Shown in pieces: positions 34,957 to 44,100 of a DNA stretch of 64,000 nucleotides (position 1 is its first letter; every line of letters starts with the position of its first letter). The translations under genes and the position numbers were made by a program. The notes beneath the pieces were generated by a model, which was not told the origin of the DNA, searched no databases, and saw nothing but the letters and a program-made list of their open reading frames with translations. The stretch covers positions 496,001 to 560,000 of the forward strand of contig NZ_JAMBOQ010000003.1 of NCBI RefSeq assembly GCF_023715685.1, read 5' to 3'. The DNA comes from Priestia aryabhattai. GTDB taxonomy: Bacteria > Bacillota > Bacilli > Bacillales > Bacillaceae_H.

Positions 34957-35231
34957 GTGTAAAAGTAGATGAATTTAAATGTTTATCATAAGAAGCATAA
35001 GGGAAAAACGAATGGAGAAATTTCTGATTAAACTAAAAGAAAGCGGGAAAATATACCTGTATTTTAGAAAATTTACCGTGATTATGACAAAAAACAAGGT
35101 ACAATGTCATAATTGTGTTCCGAACGTAATTTTGTTCATCAAACTTAAAGAAATGTAATTGAATCGTTCGGTGAAACCCCTATATAGCTATGATAGAGTA
35201 ATACCATACGAAATTTCAGGAGGTATTACCT
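34957..35231 (+). other. Leader region of ykvT
   Basis: 275 AT-rich bases. An inverted ATGAC ... GTCAT pair surrounds TACAAT at 35100-35105, a possible -10. I compared it with the ydaO c-di-AMP riboswitch that precedes some cell-wall hydrolase genes and found no match. Confidence 0.3.
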
Positions 35232-35957
35232 ATGAAACATAGTTATATGAAATCAATGGTAGTAGCTTGTTTAGCTACTCTTTCATTTATAGGTTTTAAT
35301 GCAACAGCTACGGCTGCAACTAATTATAAAGTAGTCAAAGGCGATAGTCTTTGGAAGTTAGGTAAAAGATATAGTGTAACAATTGACGATATTAAAAAAT
35401 TAAACAATCGTCAAGGAGATATGATTTATATTGGTGAAACATTAGCTATTCCGAGTAAGACAAAAGTGCTGGCTGCTGAAACAACGGAACCTTCAACGAC
35501 AGCACCTGCTAATACGGTCAAGCCTGAACCAAAGCCAGAACCAAAACCAGAAGCTAAACCGACAGAGCAGGAAACACCTGCAGTTTCTATTTCAGCAAGT
35601 GAAAAAGATTTATTAGCTCGCCTAGTAGAAGCTGAAGCAAAAGGCGAATCGTATGAAGGAAAAGTAGGGGTAGCGACAGTGGTGTTAAACCGTGTAGATT
35701 CTCCGAAGTTTCCAGATACGGTAACAGGAGTTATTAAACAAGTTGTCGGAAAAGCATATGCTTTTTCACCGGTTCAAAACGGATCAATTAACAAACCTGC
35801 TTCAGAAGATTCGAAAAAAGCAGTAGAGCAAGCATTGACTAGAAAAGATCGTTTAGACGATTCCATTTATTTTTATAATCCAAAAACAGCTACCGATAAC
35901 TGGATTCGTTCACGTGCTGTAATTAAAACAATTGATCATCATGTATTTGCCAAATAA
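35232..35957 (+). CDS. ykvT: LysM-SleB/CwlJ-type cell wall hydrolase
   Basis: A 241-residue secreted protein: signal peptide ending near ATATAA, one LysM domain ([19 protein letters not shown] through IGETLAIPS, about residues 30-76), a Pro/Lys/Glu-rich linker and a Hydrolase_2 domain starting [18 protein letters not shown] with the Glu expected to be catalytic. The family cleaves peptidoglycan, including spore cortex. It lies near ykvS as in B. subtilis. CAGGAGGTA precedes the ATG. Confidence 0.88.
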   Translation: MKHSYMKSMVVACLATLSFIGFNATATAATNYKVVKGDSLWKLGKRYSVTIDDIKKLNNRQGDMIYIGETLAIPSKTKVLAAETTEPSTTAPANTVKPEPKPEPKPEAKPTEQETPAVSISASEKDLLARLVEAEAKGESYEGKVGVATVVLNRVDSPKFPDTVTGVIKQVVGKAYAFSPVQNGSINKPASEDSKKAVEQALTRKDRLDDSIYFYNPKTATDNWIRSRAVIKTIDHHVFAK

Positions 35958-35959
35958 AA

Positions 35960-35981
35960 AGAGCCGCTCTGGCTCTTTTTT
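35960..35981. terminator. Terminator between ykvT and yueI
   Basis: AGAGCC and GGCTCT pair around GCTCT, followed by seven T; the A-run on the other side is short. Confidence 0.82.
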
Positions 35982-36340
35982 TAGTCTAAAAAGATATCGC
36001 GTTCCAGACTGCCTTCAGAACCTGTTAAAACTAGACCAATGTCAGTAGTAGCTTCTAAGTTCTGAACGATGGTAAAAGGCACTTTGTATTCGTTAGCAGC
36101 TTGAATATAAGGGGAGAGGTATGAATAAGACAAGGTGCCATTTAAAAACAAATGACCGCCCTTCACTTTTTTTAAAATAGGCTTTATTTTTGCTGTATCC
36201 TTTTTCATGACTTGCCCTTTTTTTAGCGCAATTTCAATATTCTCACGTAGAGCAGTTAAGAAATATCTTCGTTCGTCTCTTTTTGTTTCCTTTGCTCCAT
36301 ACATCCCTCGTTCTAAGTATTCTTCTAGTTGATCAGACAT
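35981..36340 (-). CDS. yueI: YueI-like DUF1694 protein
   Basis: A 119-residue cytosolic protein with the family opening LEEYLERGMYGAKETKRDERRYFLTALRE and a Rossmann-like core (LNGTLSYSYLSPYIQAANEYKVPFTIV). Conserved in Firmicutes without known function. The start at 36340 has GAAAGGAAGTGAGG upstream. The usual length is about 120-135. Confidence 0.82.
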   Translation of the reverse strand: MSDQLEEYLERGMYGAKETKRDERRYFLTALRENIEIALKKGQVMKKDTAKIKPILKKVKGGHLFLNGTLSYSYLSPYIQAANEYKVPFTIVQNLEATTDIGLVLTGSEGSLERDIFLD

Positions 36341-36538
36341 TACCTCACTTCCTTTCGTTATAAACTATAAACGATTATGTGTATAAGTAAAAGGGACAAG
36401 AAAAAAGGAAAATCACTGTGCTATATCACCTGTTTTTTTGCTGAGTACAAAGAAAAACAAAAAATGTGTTGAAATTTAGTCCAAAATATTGTTTAATGTA
36501 AATAGATAGAAAATCATATCGGTTTTTTATTAAAGGTT

Positions 36539-36552
36539 TGTAAGCGATTACA
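36539..36552. promoter_or_regulatory. CcpA cre site
   Basis: TGTAAGCGATTACA matches the cre consensus TGWNANCGNTNWCA at every position. No conventional gene starts within 450 bases downstream, so its target may be the RNA candidate that follows. Confidence 0.6.
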
Positions 36553-36740
36553 GATATACATACATAGCAGCGTTTGGGGAGACGCTCCTATGATTTTATG
36601 TTCAAAGCGTATTGTATAAAAAGGGGATTATATAGCTTTAGGGCATATACGGTCAAGCAAAGGGTCAGATAAATTAATAAAAAATCGCTATGTATTTTCA
36701 TAAGAAGAACGGTCAACATTTTTGTTGAGCGTTCTTTTTA
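36553..36740 (+). ncRNA. Candidate catabolite-controlled small RNA
   Basis: About 190 bases without a supported protein frame, preceded by a perfect cre site and ended by a clear intrinsic terminator. Early in it AGCG(T)/ACGCT around TTGGGGAG can form a hairpin. I cannot place the promoter firmly; TATACA at 36555-36560 lacks a good -35. Purely a prediction. Confidence 0.3.
36706..36740 (+). terminator. Orphan intrinsic terminator
   Basis: AGAACG and CGTTCT pair, then TCAAC and GTTGA after one mismatch, with a T-rich tail. No protein gene ends nearby on this strand. Confidence 0.75.
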
Positions 36741-37015
36741 TGCGTTCATATTATGTTTATTCCTCATTGTAGCAGCTGCTGAAAGTTATAAAGGTACATT
36801 CCTCATTTCATCTCTCTTATCTTACATAAGTTACATGTAGTATGTTTTAAAGTCCGAAAAAATATATGTCTGTACGCTTGTTCAATCCTAACGCCGTGGT
36901 AGAAAAGGAATATTTTTTAAGAAATCACAAAAAAAGAGGCGATTGCCTATGCAAGAAGTGGGTGAATAACATATGTAATAAAGAGAATGAAATATAACTT
37001 GAGGAGGCATGTATC

Positions 37016-37303
37016 ATGCAAGAATTTGATGTTAATGACATAAGAAGACCATTCGGTGGTTTTGGAGGCTTTGGCCGTCCAGGATTCGGTTTCGGTCGCC
37101 CAGGTTTTGGTTTCGGTCGTCCTGGTTTTGGTTTCGGCCGTCCGGGGTTCGGCTTCGGTTTTGGTCGCCCTTGGGGTTGGGGCTTTGGAGCTGCTCCATT
37201 CCTTGGAGGGTTAGTTCTCGGAAGTGCATTAGGAGGTCCAGGTTATTACGGTTATCCAGCACCATATTACCCGCCGTACCCACCATATTATCCTTATTAT
37301 TAA
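37016..37303 (+). CDS. Gly-Phe-Arg-Pro repeat protein, Tyr-Pro-rich tail
   Basis: A 95-residue low-complexity protein. After MQEFDVNDIRRPF come five tandem heptads of the type GFGFGRP (about residues 16-55, the last extended), a short hydrophobic AAPFLGGLVLGSALGG and a tail of YPAPYYPPYPPYYPYY. There is no signal peptide. It looks like a spore-surface or self-assembling structural protein, but I cannot name a family. GAGGAGGC lies seven bases before the ATG, and a terminator follows. Confidence 0.75.
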   Translation: MQEFDVNDIRRPFGGFGGFGRPGFGFGRPGFGFGRPGFGFGRPGFGFGFGRPWGWGFGAAPFLGGLVLGSALGGPGYYGYPAPYYPPYPPYYPYY

Positions 37304-37309
37304 AACAGT

Positions 37310-37333
37310 GAGCGCTGATAAAGCGCTCTTTTA
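37310..37333 (+). terminator. Terminator after the Gly-Phe repeat gene
   Basis: GAGCGCT and AGCGCTC pair around GATAA, followed by TTTTATT. Confidence 0.8.
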
Positions 37334-37443
37334 TTATGTCCAATCCAAGGTATATATAGAATGAATGCAAGACGTTACATTTAGAAAATGATAACAGTTT
37401 TAAATAAGGAATGAACGCTTAAGCTAAAGGAGACAAGTTTTCC

Positions 37444-37471
37444 TTGCAACAATTGTTGATTTTGCTATAAT
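37444..37471 (+). promoter_or_regulatory. Promoter of the NCS2 permease gene
   Basis: TTGCAA (37444-37449) and TATAAT (37466-37471) are 16 bases apart; the spacer carries AATTGTTGAT. No purine riboswitch lies between it and the gene. Confidence 0.65.
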
Positions 37472-37533
37472 AACTTCGGTGGCATTTTTGGTCACTGGGT
37501 GGGCGAGGGATAGATGAAAAGAAGGAAATTAGA

Positions 37534-38832
37534 TTGAACGCATTATTTGAAAAGTTGTTTCGTTTAAACGACCACCAAACAACTGTCGGAAAAGAAAGCT
37601 TAGCTGGGGTCATTTCATTTCTTTCCATCGTGTATATTATTGCTGTTAATTCAACCATTTTGTCTGATGCCGGTATTCCGCTTGAAGCAGGAATATTTGC
37701 GACAGTGGCTTCGGCTTTTGTAGGCTGTGTTATTATGGCTTTTTGGGCAAATGCGCCTCTCATTCTGGTGCCAGGTATGGGGATTAATGCATTGTTTACG
37801 TATACGATGGTTCAATCAATGGGGTTATCTTGGCAAGAAGGGTTATTAGCAGTAGTGATATCTGGCTTTCTTTTTATAGCATTAGCTTTTTCACGATTGT
37901 CTGCCAAAATTGTCTCGTCGATTCCACATTCGCTAAAAGAAGCGATAACAGTCGGCGTTGGCTTATTTTTAACGTTTATCGGTTTGCAAAAAGGGAAGCT
38001 TGTAGTTCCAAGCGAAACCACTTTTGTAGCACTTGGAGACTTGTCGGACCCGTTTGTTATCAGTACGTTGTTGACGTTAATTATCACAATCGTACTGTTT
38101 ATCCGAAATGTGAAAGGTAACTTTTTGTTAAGCATGATTGCTGGATCAGTCCTTGCCTTCCTACTTGGTGTCAGAAGCGGTGCAGAAAAAGGACAGTCCG
38201 CTGCGAGCGTGAACGACTTCTTTAGTAGCTTTGGCACATTGTCTTTTGGAGCTATTGGAGACATTGCGTTTTGGGCAGCTGTATTTTCATTAACAATGGT
38301 ATTGATTTTTGAAAATATCGGTTTGCTGCATGGTCAGCTAGGTATGATGAATCAAGATAGCAAATTTCCGCGGGCCTTTCAAGCAACAGCCGCCTCAGCT
38401 TTGCTAAGCGGTGTGTTTGGAACAAGTCCAACGGTGTCTTCCGTAGAAGGAGCATCTGGTATTGCAGCTGGAGGGCGAACGGGTTTAACATCGCTGATTA
38501 CAGGAGTTTTATTTTTAAGTTCACTTCTGTTTATTCCATTTATCAAGCTGGTTCCAGATAGTGCTATTGCACCTATTCTCATTGTTATTGGAGCATTGAT
38601 GATTCAAAATATCAAAAACATCAATTTACAGGACTTAACAGAAGGTTTCCCTGCATTTTTAATTATTGCGCTTATTCCTCTTACGTACAGCATTGCTGAT
38701 GGAATTGCATTTGGGTTCATTGCGTATCCACTGCTTAAATTATTCCTTGGTAAAATGCGTGAAGTATCGATGTTCATGTATGTAAGCGCGCTATTGTTTT
38801 TCTTGAATTTTGTGTTGCATTATATTGCTTAA
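37534..38832 (+). CDS. NCS2 purine permease, AzgA/PbuO-like
   Basis: A 432-residue transporter of the guanine/hypoxanthine subfamily with about 12-14 helices. Typical motifs are GKESLAGVISFLSIVYI, LVPGMGINALFTYT and GTSPTVSSVEGASGIAAGGRTGLTS. It imports purine bases with protons. Start is TTG 37534, eight bases after AGAAGGA. PbuG and PbuO are the B. subtilis relatives; the exact base is not decidable from sequence. Confidence 0.88.
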   Translation: MNALFEKLFRLNDHQTTVGKESLAGVISFLSIVYIIAVNSTILSDAGIPLEAGIFATVASAFVGCVIMAFWANAPLILVPGMGINALFTYTMVQSMGLSWQEGLLAVVISGFLFIALAFSRLSAKIVSSIPHSLKEAITVGVGLFLTFIGLQKGKLVVPSETTFVALGDLSDPFVISTLLTLIITIVLFIRNVKGNFLLSMIAGSVLAFLLGVRSGAEKGQSAASVNDFFSSFGTLSFGAIGDIAFWAAVFSLTMVLIFENIGLLHGQLGMMNQDSKFPRAFQATAASALLSGVFGTSPTVSSVEGASGIAAGGRTGLTSLITGVLFLSSLLFIPFIKLVPDSAIAPILIVIGALMIQNIKNINLQDLTEGFPAFLIIALIPLTYSIADGIAFGFIAYPLLKLFLGKMREVSMFMYVSALLFFLNFVLHYIA

Positions 38833-38837
38833 AATAG

Positions 38838-38868
38838 ACAGCTGAGTACTTTTGCTCAGCTGTTTTTT
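38838..38868 (+). terminator. Terminator after the NCS2 gene
   Basis: ACAGCTGAG and CTCAGCTGT pair around TACTTTTG, followed by seven T. Confidence 0.9.
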
Positions 38869-39006
38869 GTGTTTGAGGTGAAGAATCCTCTTTTTAGATA
38901 TCATACTCCGTATTTTGTGTCCTTTGGCTAATCTGTCGCTTCTAAAATGACGTTTTCTGCGTAAAGTAGTACAGAAGTCGGAGGGGGATATAAGAGGGAG
39001 AAAACG

Positions 39007-39381
39007 ATGGGAATTAAATTAATTAAAATATCAGCCGTTTATTTTGGAATTGGCATCATATTGGGGCATTATATATCAATTGTTCACAGCTACGCTTTGG
39101 CACCTGTTCATGTTCACATCAATTTGTTAGGGTGGACGTCGCTTACGTTAGCGGGACTTATTTATTAGTTGTTTCCTGCGTTTAGCGAAAGTAAATTAGC
39201 CAAACTGCACGTATGGTTGCACAATATAGGATTACCGGTCATGATGATTGGTTTATTTTTCATGATTGTACTAGAAAACCAAGCTTTTACACCCGTAGTG
39301 GCAGTAGGAGCAACACTTACTGCTATTGGCTTTTTAATTTTCGTGTATCACATCCTTAAAAATTTGAAATCTGAACGATAA
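39007..39381 (+). pseudogene. Cytochrome-c-oxidase-subunit-I-like small membrane protein, interrupted by TAG
   Basis: From ATG 39007 (AGAGGGAG upstream) the frame reads AVYFGIGIILGHYISI, then VHVHINLLGW, a histidine-rich helix of the CcoN/NorB fold, to TAG at 39166-39168 (codon 54). The same frame then continues LFPAFSESKLAKLHVWLHNIGLPVMMIG and ends at 39381. Joined, the 124-residue protein matches the small heme-copper-like proteins of Bacillus, which read IYxLFP across this point. One CAG-to-TAG change would explain it. The second part has no ribosome site of its own. Confidence 0.75.
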
Positions 39382-39585
39382 ACGAAGAAGGTCGTTGATG
39401 ATGGTTGCTAATTTCAAAAGGAAAAAGAACCATCTATAGCGAATATACATGTAAACAACTTGAAACTGTGATTTACATAAAGGTGTGCTAGGCATCTTTA
39501 TAAGGAGGGGTAAGCTGCAGGGATTTCTAGCTCTTATAAAAGCCAATAAAAGGGCTGATTATAAGTTTCTTGCGGCGGAGATACT

Positions 39586-39849
39586 ATGGGAGAACATCAA
39601 CAATTAGTGCGTGTTAGGGAGCTAGCAAATGAAATTATTCGACTTCGTCTTCAAGACCGTACGACTTATGACGAATTAGAGTTGCAAAATAATGTAGAGT
39701 TGTTGTCTCGTTCTGTGGTTGACTTAGTAAACATCATGTTAGCCGAAGATGTGGATTCATCTACGTCTTTAAAAGCTACAGCTTCTAAAATGAAAATGGT
39801 GTATAATAACATGCATCAAGCTGAGAAAAAAGATTATTTACATTTCTAA
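39586..39849 (+). CDS. Hypothetical 87-residue helical protein
   Basis: A charged, probably all-helical cytosolic protein (VRVRELANEIIRLRLQDRTTYDELELQNNVELLSRSV through MVYNNMHQAEKKDYLHF). GGCGGAG lies before the ATG. No known domain. It shares about 50 bases spacing with the next small membrane gene, so both may be one transcript. Confidence 0.55.
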   Translation: MGEHQQLVRVRELANEIIRLRLQDRTTYDELELQNNVELLSRSVVDLVNIMLAEDVDSSTSLKATASKMKMVYNNMHQAEKKDYLHF

Positions 39850-39896
39850 TTGCTAGCTCCTTTTCGCCACAAACGAAATGGAGGTGTACGAGGCAG

Positions 39897-40103
39897 ATGC
39901 TATCGTCACTAACGACTTCTGAAGCTATTGTAGCATCCGTTCTTGCACTGGTTGTCATTGCCGTTTCCATTATCTTTTTTGCCACTCTTATTATGGTTGT
40001 TGTTCGACGAGAAAGAATCAGCAGCTTGGTTAATCACGGAGAGCATGCAGATGGGAAGCAAAAAAGCTTAGGTGAATTTTTTCGTTCTTTACGAAAAAAA
40101 TAA
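39897..40103 (+). CDS. Small single-pass membrane protein
   Basis: 68 residues: a short polar N-terminus, one long hydrophobic helix (AIVASVLALVVIAVSIIFFATLIMVVV), then a basic RRERISS and a Lys/Arg-rich C-terminus (FFRSLRKK). By charge the C-terminus is inside. GGAGGTG precedes the ATG. No family recognised. Confidence 0.6.
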   Translation: MLSSLTTSEAIVASVLALVVIAVSIIFFATLIMVVVRRERISSLVNHGEHADGKQKSLGEFFRSLRKK

Positions 40104-40127
40104 ATACCGTTTTCTTATTAAATAGAT

Positions 40128-40161
40128 AAAAGCGGTCAATTTAAACGTTGACCGCTTTTTT
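40128..40161. terminator. Bidirectional terminator
   Basis: AGCGGTCAA and TTGACCGCT pair around TTTAAACG, flanked by A4 and T7, between the small membrane gene and the HAD gene. Confidence 0.88.
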
Positions 40162-40958
40162 TAGGTTGTTTGCTTATTTTTTTCTAAAACAATACGCGCT
40201 GCTTCACTAACCGATGACACAACAGTAGAGGCGTGGCGCTGAACAGCTTCAGGAGCTGTAGCCATAGCGAAACTGTTCGGCGTTAATTGAAACATAGGAA
40301 TATCATTAAATGAATCCCCCACACATGCAATTTCCTCTGGTTTTAGCTGAAGATGATTTAATAAAATTTCAATGGCATTTCCTTTGCTGATATGTTTAGG
40401 CATAATATCCAAACACTGCTTGGCAGAAATATATGTATCAATATAATCACCAAACTCTTCGTTCACCTCTTTTTGCAGAGCTACCATTTCATCATGATCT
40501 CCAAGAACCGTGATTTTAGATGGAGAAAGAGCGTGACCAAATGAATCCGTCATTTCAATTTGTTCTTCGATAGGGAAAAACATGTGAGTTTCAATCGCTT
40601 CAATAATTTCATTTCGCTGCTCTACATAATTCGTATCGTTTGAACAGACAAGCGTAATACGGTTAGGATCTATCGTTTTTTTATAAAGTTGAACCGCTAA
40701 ATCATCTTCAAACACTTTTCCATGAAGTTCTTGATTTTCTTTGGTCCACACAAATCCTCCGTTTTGGCTAATACGATGAAATGTATTATTAATATCGGTA
40801 GAAATTTTTAAAATTTCCGTATCCATTCTTCCAGAAGCAAGACAAACCTCTACTCCTTGGCGCTGAAGTTCACTAAGTGCGTCTGCATTATGCTGTTCTA
40901 CGTATTTTTCTTCGTGTAAAAGAGTGCCATCTAAGTCGCTTACAAATAACTTAATCAT
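40161..40958 (-). CDS. Cof-type HAD hydrolase
   Basis: A 265-residue HAD phosphatase of the Cof/IIB group: VSDLDGTLLHEEKY (nucleophile Asp), LASGRM (motif II), a cap domain, then SKGNAIEILL (Lys) and CVGDSFNDIPMF (motif IV). Typical substrates are sugar phosphates or flavin nucleotides; which one is unknown. AAAGGAATTTTC precedes the ATG. It lies downstream of metH on the same strand, but a terminator and 200 bases intervene. Confidence 0.88.
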   Translation of the reverse strand: MIKLFVSDLDGTLLHEEKYVEQHNADALSELQRQGVEVCLASGRMDTEILKISTDINNTFHRISQNGGFVWTKENQELHGKVFEDDLAVQLYKKTIDPNRITLVCSNDTNYVEQRNEIIEAIETHMFFPIEEQIEMTDSFGHALSPSKITVLGDHDEMVALQKEVNEEFGDYIDTYISAKQCLDIMPKHISKGNAIEILLNHLQLKPEEIACVGDSFNDIPMFQLTPNSFAMATAPEAVQRHASTVVSSVSEAARIVLEKNKQTT

Positions 40959-41123
40959 TGCTTGAAAATTCCTTTCCCTAAAAAATCTGCTGTGATAAGA
41001 GCTTTACAAATTTATTACATTCCTTATTCTATCAGTGTTTCCCAAGAAACTCATAAAAAAAGCTCAAACCAGCGGTGAATTCAAAAAGTTTGTATAAACT
41101 ATTTTTTTGTTTATTCACTGTAA

Positions 41124-41158
41124 AAAACAGCCGCAGTCTAAAAGACCGCGGCCATGTT
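41124..41158 (-). terminator. Terminator after metH
   Basis: On the minus strand GCCGCGGTCT and AGACTGCGGC pair with one mismatch; the tail is TGTTTTTTAC. Confidence 0.82.
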
Positions 41159-44100
41159 TTACAATACGTTAAAATATTTCGCTTCAGGATGTGCAAAAAC
41201 AAGGGCTGTAACAGAAGCCTCTGGTTCCATCATGAAACCGTCTGTTAACTGAATGCCGATGTCTTCAGGTTTAATTAATTTAAACAGTTTTGCTTGGTCT
41301 TCAAGGTCTGGACATGCAGGATATCCGAATGAAAAACGCTGACCTTGGTATTTGGCTGAGAAACGCTCCGCCATTGTAAAGTCAGGCGAATCGGGGAATC
41401 CCCAGCGGTCACGAATTTGCTGATGAACACGTTCTGCTAATCCTTCGGCTAATTCAAGCGCAAGAGCTTGGAACACGTGACTCTTTAAAAACTCGCCGTT
41501 TTCTTTGAATTTCGCTGCGCGTTCGCGAATGCCTGTTCCTGCTGTTACAGAGAAGAAACATACATAGTCCATCTCTTTTTCTTTAGGCTTTGCAAAATCA
41601 GATAAGCACAGGAACTGTCCTTTTGCTTGTCGAGGGAAGGTAAATCGTTCAATTTCTGTTTTTTCATCAGCAGGATCATAAATAATTAAATCATTTCCGT
41701 CTGCTTGAGCAGGGAAGAACTGATAAATAACCGCTGGCTTAATTAAGTTTTCTTTTAGTGCCAGTTCGAGCAGGTCATCAACGGTTTCTTTTAATTGAAC
41801 AGCACGCTCGTCTTTTTCAGCAAGCAGCTTATTCACTTTTCCTTTTAGCCCTAAGTGATGGCCTAAAAGCATCTGCCAGTTAATATAGGGAAGAACCTGT
41901 GCCAAATCGTAGTGTTTGACAACGTGCCGCTTTAAATCAGCCGGTACAAAAACAGGAGCGTCCGTTGAAATGGCGGATCTTTCTAAAACAGCCGTAGCTG
42001 CTTGAGCTGTTTGAGGCTGGCGTTCTCGAACCGTTACTTTCTTTTCTTGCCGCGTTTTTAAATCTTCTAAAAGCTGAATAACTTCTTCTTTGTTCTGCAG
42101 CTTATTTGCTAACGCTAATCCGTCCATCGCATCTTTGGCGTAGAGGACCGCACCTTCATATTCCGGGGCGATTTTAAAGTCAGTAAATTTACGGGAAAGG
42201 GCAGCGCCTCCTACCATAATTGGAACATCAATGCTTGATTGTGTTAAATCTTGTGCAGTCAAAACCATTTGCTGAGCTGATTTTACTAGAAGACCTGACA
42301 AGCCAATGATGTCTGGCTTTTCTTCTTTTACTGCTTCAATCAGCTGCTGCGGCGTTACTTTAATACCTAAATCAATTACTTTAAAACCATTGTTGCTTAA
42401 AATGATGTCTACTAAGTTTTTACCGATATCGTGCACGTCACCTTTAACCGTCGCAAGAATAACTTTGCCTTTTCCAGAATCATTTTCAGTTGCTTCCATA
42501 TGAGGTTCTAAAAAGGCGACGGAGGCTTTCATAACTTCCGCACTTTGAAGCACTTCTGCCACAATCAGCTGGTTGTCATTAAACAAACGTCCGACTTCCG
42601 CCATCCCGTCCATAAGCGGTCCGTTAATAATATCTAACGGATCATCATATTGAGCTAAAGCCTGTTCTAAATCAGGAAGCAATCCTTCTTTAGTACCTTC
42701 GACAATATACATTGCTAATCGTTCTTCGAGTGTTAACGTAGAAATTTCTACTTTTGCTTCTTTCTTTTTATCACGATAAAAGTTGGTAAACGTGCTTAGC
42801 GTTTCATCAGTTGTGTTAAATAATAAAGCATTAGCAAGCTCAATTTCAGCTTCTGGAATAGAAGCATAGCGCTCTAATTTTTCTGTATTAACAATGGCAT
42901 AATCGAGTCCAGCCTGCGTACAGTGATAAAGGTAAACGGCATTTAGTACTTCACGTCCGACTGGAGGAAGACCGAATGACACGTTACTTACGCCAAGAAT
43001 GGTCAGGCAATCAGGCAGGGCTTCTTTAATCATTTTAATTCCTTTAACTGTCTCTTCAGCAGAACCAATATATTGTTCATCACCAGTCCCTACAGGAAAC
43101 ACAAGAGGGTCAAAAATAATATCTTTTGGATTAAAGCCATGTTTTTCAACAAGTAAATCATGTGAGCGTTTAGCAATCTCTACTTTTCGTTCTGCAGTAA
43201 CGGCCATGCCTGTTTCATCGATTGTACCGACAACCAGAGCAGCACCGAATTTTTTTACTAGCGGTAAGATTGCATCAAAACGCTCTTCACCATCTTCTAA
43301 GTTAATGGAGTTAATAATGACCTTACCTTGTGAGTACGTTAAAGCTTTTTCAATAACCTTCTCGTCGGTTGAATCGATTACAAGAGGAACCTTCACTTTT
43401 TTGACAACTTCTTGAATAAATTCCTCCATGTCTTCCATTTCTTCACGGTCTGGATCTGCTAAGCAAATATCAATAACGTGAGCACCATTTTTAACCTGAG
43501 CACGCGCAATTTCAGATGCTTCTTCAATTTTTCCTTCCGCGATCAGACGCTTGAACTTGCGAGAACCGATTACATTCGTACGTTCTCCCACAAAAAGAGG
43601 GCGCATAGAATCGTCATATACAAGTGGTTCGATACCAGTTACAGCATGGTTATGCTCGGAGCGATCAAGCGAACGAGGAGCAACCTCTTTTACCGCTTCA
43701 GCCAGTGCTTTAATATGAGCAGGCGTTGTACCACAACATCCGCCTACGAAGTTTAGCCAGCCTTTATCAGCAAACCCCTTAATTTTTTGAGCCAGCAGCT
43801 CAGGGGATTCGTGATAATTACCTTCTTCATCTGGAAGTCCAGCGTTTGGATAACAGCTAACAGCTGAAGTGGCTAGGTCTGAAAGAGAGCGAATATGATC
43901 CGTCATAAATTCAGGACCTGTTGCGCAGTTAAGTCCGACTGAAAGAGGCTTCATATGCTCCAATGATAAATAAAAAGATTCGATATCTTGACCAGCCAAA
44001 GTTGTTCCCATTGGCTCAATCGTTCCTGAAATCATAATTGGAACTTCTGTTTTCAGTTTTTCAAACGCAGCTGTAATGCCTAAAAACGCAGCTTTTACGT

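Larger units (their letters stand above)
36341..37015. other. 675-base intergenic region
   Basis: No gene of normal size fits. It contains a cre match (36539-36552), a possible small RNA ended by a terminator (to 36740), and a six-codon frame (36949-36969) whose ribosome-site-to-start segment resembles that of the next gene. Confidence 0.5.

Noticed and set aside
34957..35231. ydaO-type c-di-AMP riboswitch before the cell wall hydrolase
   Set aside because: The conserved blocks of that aptamer are absent; only AT-rich sequence with a small inverted repeat is present.
37016..37200. Regular repeats that could be mistaken for a CRISPR array
   Set aside because: The repeats are contiguous 21-base units coding GFGFGRP heptads, with no spacers and no cas genes.
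37472..37533. Purine riboswitch before the NCS2 permease
   Set aside because: The leader is too short and lacks the conserved aptamer core; only a sigma-A promoter is visible.
37812..38582. Minus-strand frames of 67-150 codons opposite the NCS2 permease gene
   Set aside because: Antisense shadows of a strongly coding membrane protein; composition and lack of ribosome sites speak against them.
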